A stretch of 8,325 bases of DNA from Pseudomonadota bacterium (GTDB taxonomy: Bacteria > Pseudomonadota > Gammaproteobacteria > Competibacterales > Competibacteraceae): positions 1 to 8,325 of the forward strand of contig JAGTSD010000060.1 of assembly GCA_018262135.1 (NCBI GenBank), written 5' to 3'. The notes below the pieces were generated by a model. It was not told the DNA's origin. It saw only the letters and a list, made by a program, of their open reading frames with translations, and did not search any database. This document shows positions 5,714 to 8,325 of the stretch, piece after piece. Each line of letters starts with the position of its first letter. The first letter of the stretch is position 1. Both the position numbers and the translations under genes were made by a program.

Positions 5714-6820
5714 GCCCCGTTCCAGTTCGTGTACGGTGAGGGTCTGTGCCCGCGGTTGGCGGCGCTGTCCGGCTTTAGCTACTGGCCCCGCCTGATCGTC
5801 ACCGACGCCGACCGCCACGACGACCTGTGTCCGCCCGAATGTTGCGAAGATCGTTCCCGGAAACTGTACCCGGCCGATCTCACGACCTCCGAACGCCTGG
5901 ATCAGGAAAAGCTGGCCCAGGGGGAAGAACTCAAACTGCCGACCCATCCGCAACGCTGGCCACAACTGGCGCGGCGACTGAGTTTCGTGTTTCTGTCCCA
6001 ACAGGGTTTGCTGCGTGCGGCGGGCGGTGCGGATGAGGTCGTCAACAGCGAACGTTGCGCGCTTCTCGGCAGCGCCTACAAGCGTCTCGCAGCTTTACTC
6101 AGTGATTGGTCGCCCAACGCTGGAACCGAAGATCAGCAAAAAGGCTTCAAACAGGCGCTCGAACAGGCTGCGCGCTGGTATGAGAAGGGCGAAGGTCATC
6201 CGAACCAATCGGGGTTCAGTCCGTATTGCGCGCAGAACCGGCTGGCATTACAGGCCGTCCTGGGCAGTACAGGGCTAGAAGAGGCGGCACTGGCGTTGCA
6301 AGCCGGCGAGATTGCCCGGCAGCGTTACGCCCACTCGCGCGACTACTTCGATCTGATCATGGCGGCCGACGGGGTGCTGATCGCCCGGCTCATGGATGGC
6401 AGCTTGCTGGCTCGTCCCGACGATGCGGAGCGCGAGATTCTGGGCTGCTACCGCGACATCCGCGAGCGATTGCCGGAAACGGAAAGGAAGCTGGATTCGG
6501 CTTTAACTCAAATCAGATTGCTGGCGACGTTCGTCAAGAAACGGGCGGCGGCCGAAGCTGGGGCGGAAGAGCCGGCAAAACTTGCCGAACGGCTACGACG
6601 TATCGCCGACCTGCTGGAAGGCAAATTGGAGGCGCCAGACCGGAAGCAGCCAATTAGTCCCGCTTCCTCATCGCCAAGCTCGACAACTGCGGAGTCCGCG
6701 GAGGCCAGTCCGGCCATTGACGCCGATGTTTCGTCAGGTGGTTCGACCGCCGTCGAAGAGAGTTCTGGCGAACGTCCGACCGGATCGTCGGCGAAAGCCC
6801 GAAGGAAACGGCCGGAATAA
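5684..6820 (+). CDS. Helical TPR-like protein, possibly N-terminally truncated
   Basis: The frame is open from 5546 to TAA 6820. I list ATG 5684 (378 residues), but no ribosome site supports it or the alternatives TTG 5675, GTG 5729 and TTG 5756. Typical plus-strand codon bias begins only near 5714. Numbered from ATG 5684, residues 121-195 carry SERCALLGSAYKRLAALL, QALEQAARWYEKG and SPYCAQNRLALQAVLG. This recalls the 'LLG-YKR ... A-WY-KG ... Y--IN---LL--G' layout of the TPR-like TRAFs-binding (DUF4071/ASK1 central) region, a resemblance from memory. RDYFDLIMAADGVLIARL (219-236) and TERKLDSALTQIRLLATFV (266-284) look like a conserved helical C-terminal module. Residues 321-370 are a Ser/Ala/Glu-rich linker and the end is basic (KARRKRPE). 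There is no signal peptide or membrane segment. In related bacterial proteins such TPR regions follow an N-terminal effector or CHAT/caspase-like domain, which is absent here. Coding status is likely; intactness is doubtful. Confidence 0.65.
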   Translation: MAQPQQGLPQAPFQFVYGEGLCPRLAALSGFSYWPRLIVTDADRHDDLCPPECCEDRSRKLYPADLTTSERLDQEKLAQGEELKLPTHPQRWPQLARRLSFVFLSQQGLLRAAGGADEVVNSERCALLGSAYKRLAALLSDWSPNAGTEDQQKGFKQALEQAARWYEKGEGHPNQSGFSPYCAQNRLALQAVLGSTGLEEAALALQAGEIARQRYAHSRDYFDLIMAADGVLIARLMDGSLLARPDDAEREILGCYRDIRERLPETERKLDSALTQIRLLATFVKKRAAAEAGAEEPAKLAERLRRIADLLEGKLEAPDRKQPISPASSSPSSTTAESAEASPAIDADVSSGGSTAVEESSGERPTGSSAKARRKRPE

Positions 6821-6909
6821 GGGGGGTTTCCATCAGAAGCAGAGCTTGTTCATGCGTAACAACATGATTGCGCTCAAAAACACTGGCTCAGCATACGGAG
6901 TTAATCAAG

Positions 6910-8325
6910 ATGAACAAATTGATCCTGGCAGTTCCTTTCATTCTGAGCGGCCTGGTGGGTTGCACTACATTCGGGCCTTTTGGTGACCGCTCGGGTTATC
7001 TTTCCGATCAGGCTGTGCTGCAAAGAGCCTCGGCGGGGCCGCTGGAACCCACCCGCGCCCAGATCATCACCGATAACGACGAGGCGTTTCGGAGCAAGCT
7101 CCAAATGATCGAAGGCGCCCGGCAGTCCATCGATCTGATGTATTACATCTACGATGACGATTACAGTTCCTCGGTACTCACCCAGGCGCTGATCGATGCG
7201 GCCCGCCGGGGGGTGCAGGTTCGACTGCTGGTGGACTATTCCACCAACTACCGGCGCCTCGACTGGTTTTCGATGATGGAACTCCAGGGCAATGCCGGCC
7301 AGGGCAGCCTGCGCGTGCGGTTCTACAACCGCCCCACCAGGAACATCGTGCAGGATGCGGTTTACCTGACCATGGGTTGCGGCAAGGACTCGCCGACCGC
7401 GCGTCGGCCTGGCCAATGTTCCGCCGAGAAATTCGCCGCCATTGACCGCCTGTTCGCCGAGGAACGGATCGATGGCCAACCGGTCGGCGCGCGCAACATT
7501 TCCAACCTCAACATCGGCAATTCCGGCCTTTTCCTGTCCGGTCTGTACGCTAAACGCCCCGATGTCATCGCTCTGGCGGTCCAGCAGGGCCAGGACATCG
7601 AGGTGGAAAAAATCAGCCCGCAACAGCCGGTCGAAACCTCTCCCGAAGAACGGCAAAAACTCAAGAAACTGGCCGGGGTTTATTGGGATTCCAAGACTGC
7701 TCCTGCTTTCCAGCGCCTGGTGGCCAAAGCCCAACTGTATTTCGCCCTGTCCGTGTACGGCGAAAAGCTCGGCCCGATCTGGGACACTTTTACCGGCCTG
7801 CTGCCCACCGAAAAACCGCTGACCGAGGCGGCCCGGCAGGATTGGAACCATCTCACCGACTTCCTGCACCACAAACTGCTGCTGGTGGATGGCAACCGCT
7901 TGCAGGCCGGCGGGCGCAACGTGGAGGATTCCTACCACATGCGTCCCAATCCGCTGGCTAAAAAATACCTGTTCATGGACACGGACACGGACATTTACCT
8001 GGAGTTAAAGGACGGTGGCAATGAGGTCGCCCAGGCTTTCGACGCGCTCTGGAACTTCGACACGATGGTGGCGACGCTCGCCGAAGTCCGCCAGCACGCG
8101 CCCAACGATTTTGTCACCAACCTGGACGTTTACCGCGATGCCACGCAGCGGTGCCGTTCCGTAACTGCGCCAGCCCAGCGGGAAGCCTGCGTGGACCAGC
8201 AATTTAAACAGCGGTTCAAGGACCTGGCGCTGCGCCTGGCCGACAACACCAAGCAAATGGAACTGAACACGCAAACCTATCGCAGTGAATACGCGCGCAA
8301 GGCTGCCCGGTCGAAAGGCATACCG
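6910..8325 (+). CDS. Phospholipase D-superfamily lipoprotein (3' end outside window)
   Basis: An uninterrupted frame starts at ATG 6910 (GGAG at 6897-6900, 9-nt spacer) and runs off the window after 472 codons. A short signal peptide ends in lipobox LVGC with Cys18; Thr at +2 is not an inner-membrane retention signal, so an outer-membrane lipoprotein facing the periplasm is likely. Residues 52-112 match the first PLD half-domain of ClsC/YmdC-type enzymes (IEGARQSIDLMYYIYDDD, ALIDAARRGVQVRLLVD). The HKD motif is HHKLLLVD (His320, Lys322, Asp327; His codon at 7867), followed by GGRNVED (334-340). LFMDTDTDIYLELKDGG (354-370) matches the strand after the first HKD in cardiolipin synthases. A second HKD would lie beyond the window. 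About 180 residues separate VRFYNRP (136-142) from the HKD, far more than in ClsC. Cys pairs 157/170 and 415/427 could form disulfides. Phospholipid transfer or hydrolysis is inferred. No clear promoter is seen at 6821-6909. Confidence 0.9.
   Translation, partial: MNKLILAVPFILSGLVGCTTFGPFGDRSGYLSDQAVLQRASAGPLEPTRAQIITDNDEAFRSKLQMIEGARQSIDLMYYIYDDDYSSSVLTQALIDAARRGVQVRLLVDYSTNYRRLDWFSMMELQGNAGQGSLRVRFYNRPTRNIVQDAVYLTMGCGKDSPTARRPGQCSAEKFAAIDRLFAEERIDGQPVGARNISNLNIGNSGLFLSGLYAKRPDVIALAVQQGQDIEVEKISPQQPVETSPEERQKLKKLAGVYWDSKTAPAFQRLVAKAQLYFALSVYGEKLGPIWDTFTGLLPTEKPLTEAARQDWNHLTDFLHHKLLLVDGNRLQAGGRNVEDSYHMRPNPLAKKYLFMDTDTDIYLELKDGGNEVAQAFDALWNFDTMVATLAEVRQHAPNDFVTNLDVYRDATQRCRSVTAPAQREACVDQQFKQRFKDLALRLADNTKQMELNTQTYRSEYARKAARSKGIP

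Noticed and set aside
5714..6001. Upstream extension of the minus-strand remnant as a full 144-codon gene
   Set aside because: Beyond about 5714 codon-position GC favours the plus strand, and the minus translation loses its natural look, so only the 3' part is considered as a remnant.
6807..6834. GGAAAC/GTTTCC inverted repeat at the end of the TPR-like gene as a terminator
   Set aside because: Only 6 bp of stem with a 16-base loop and no T run after it; too weak to call.
6901..7938. Long open frame of 345 codons on the minus strand, antisense to the PLD gene
   Set aside because: The plus frame over the same DNA carries a lipobox, both PLD half-domain signatures and a ribosome site; the minus frame shows no recognisable motif. 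It is GC-rich shadow coding.
7975..7992. Short tandem GACACG repeat in the PLD gene
   Set aside because: Only about two and a half units encoding DTDTD in a conserved strand; no evidence of a functional repeat.

Overview
This GC-rich window carries dense bacterial chromosomal genes of a proteobacterial type. The acetyl-CoA synthetase fragment reads very like the enterobacterial enzyme. The YiiD-type thioesterase and the acidic 105-residue protein also look gammaproteobacterial. A Competibacter-like or Chromatiales-like gammaproteobacterium is my guess from protein flavour only. No rRNA, tRNA, CRISPR array, insertion sequence or integrase is visible.

Layout. (1) 2-1306 (+) is the C-terminal two thirds of acetyl-CoA synthetase (acs), closed by a strong intrinsic terminator. 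(2) 1379-2254 (-) is a convergent gene for an eIF-2B alpha/beta/delta-type protein. (3) A divergent intergenic region at 2255-2354, with overlapping -10 elements, separates it from a small, extremely acidic protein (2355-2672, +). (4) After a perfect 10-bp hairpin comes a convergent nitroreductase-family flavoprotein (2766-3374, -). It is divergent from a YiiD-type hotdog thioesterase (3477-3932, +). (5) 4025-5545 (+) is a membrane-anchored, stand-alone FMN/Fe-S glutamate synthase-like protein. (6) 5546-6909 is the least ordinary part. A helical, TPR-like gene (to 6820, +) has no credible start. The DNA just upstream has the codon-position signature of a gene on the opposite strand, so this may be the scar of a deletion through a divergent gene pair. 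(7) 6910-8325 (+) is a lipoprotein of the phospholipase D superfamily. It runs off the window end and has a large insertion before its HKD motif.

The genes do not form one pathway. Most are single transcription units facing each other or back to back. Recognisable themes are acetate activation (acs), acyl-thioester hydrolysis (thioesterase), flavin redox chemistry (nitroreductase, glutamate synthase-like protein) and envelope phospholipid chemistry (PLD lipoprotein). I see no clear new multi-gene system. The best leads are the strand-switch scar around 5567-5760 with its TPR-like gene, the enlarged PLD lipoprotein, and the eIF-2B-like protein lacking the cysteine expected of sugar-phosphate isomerases in its fold.
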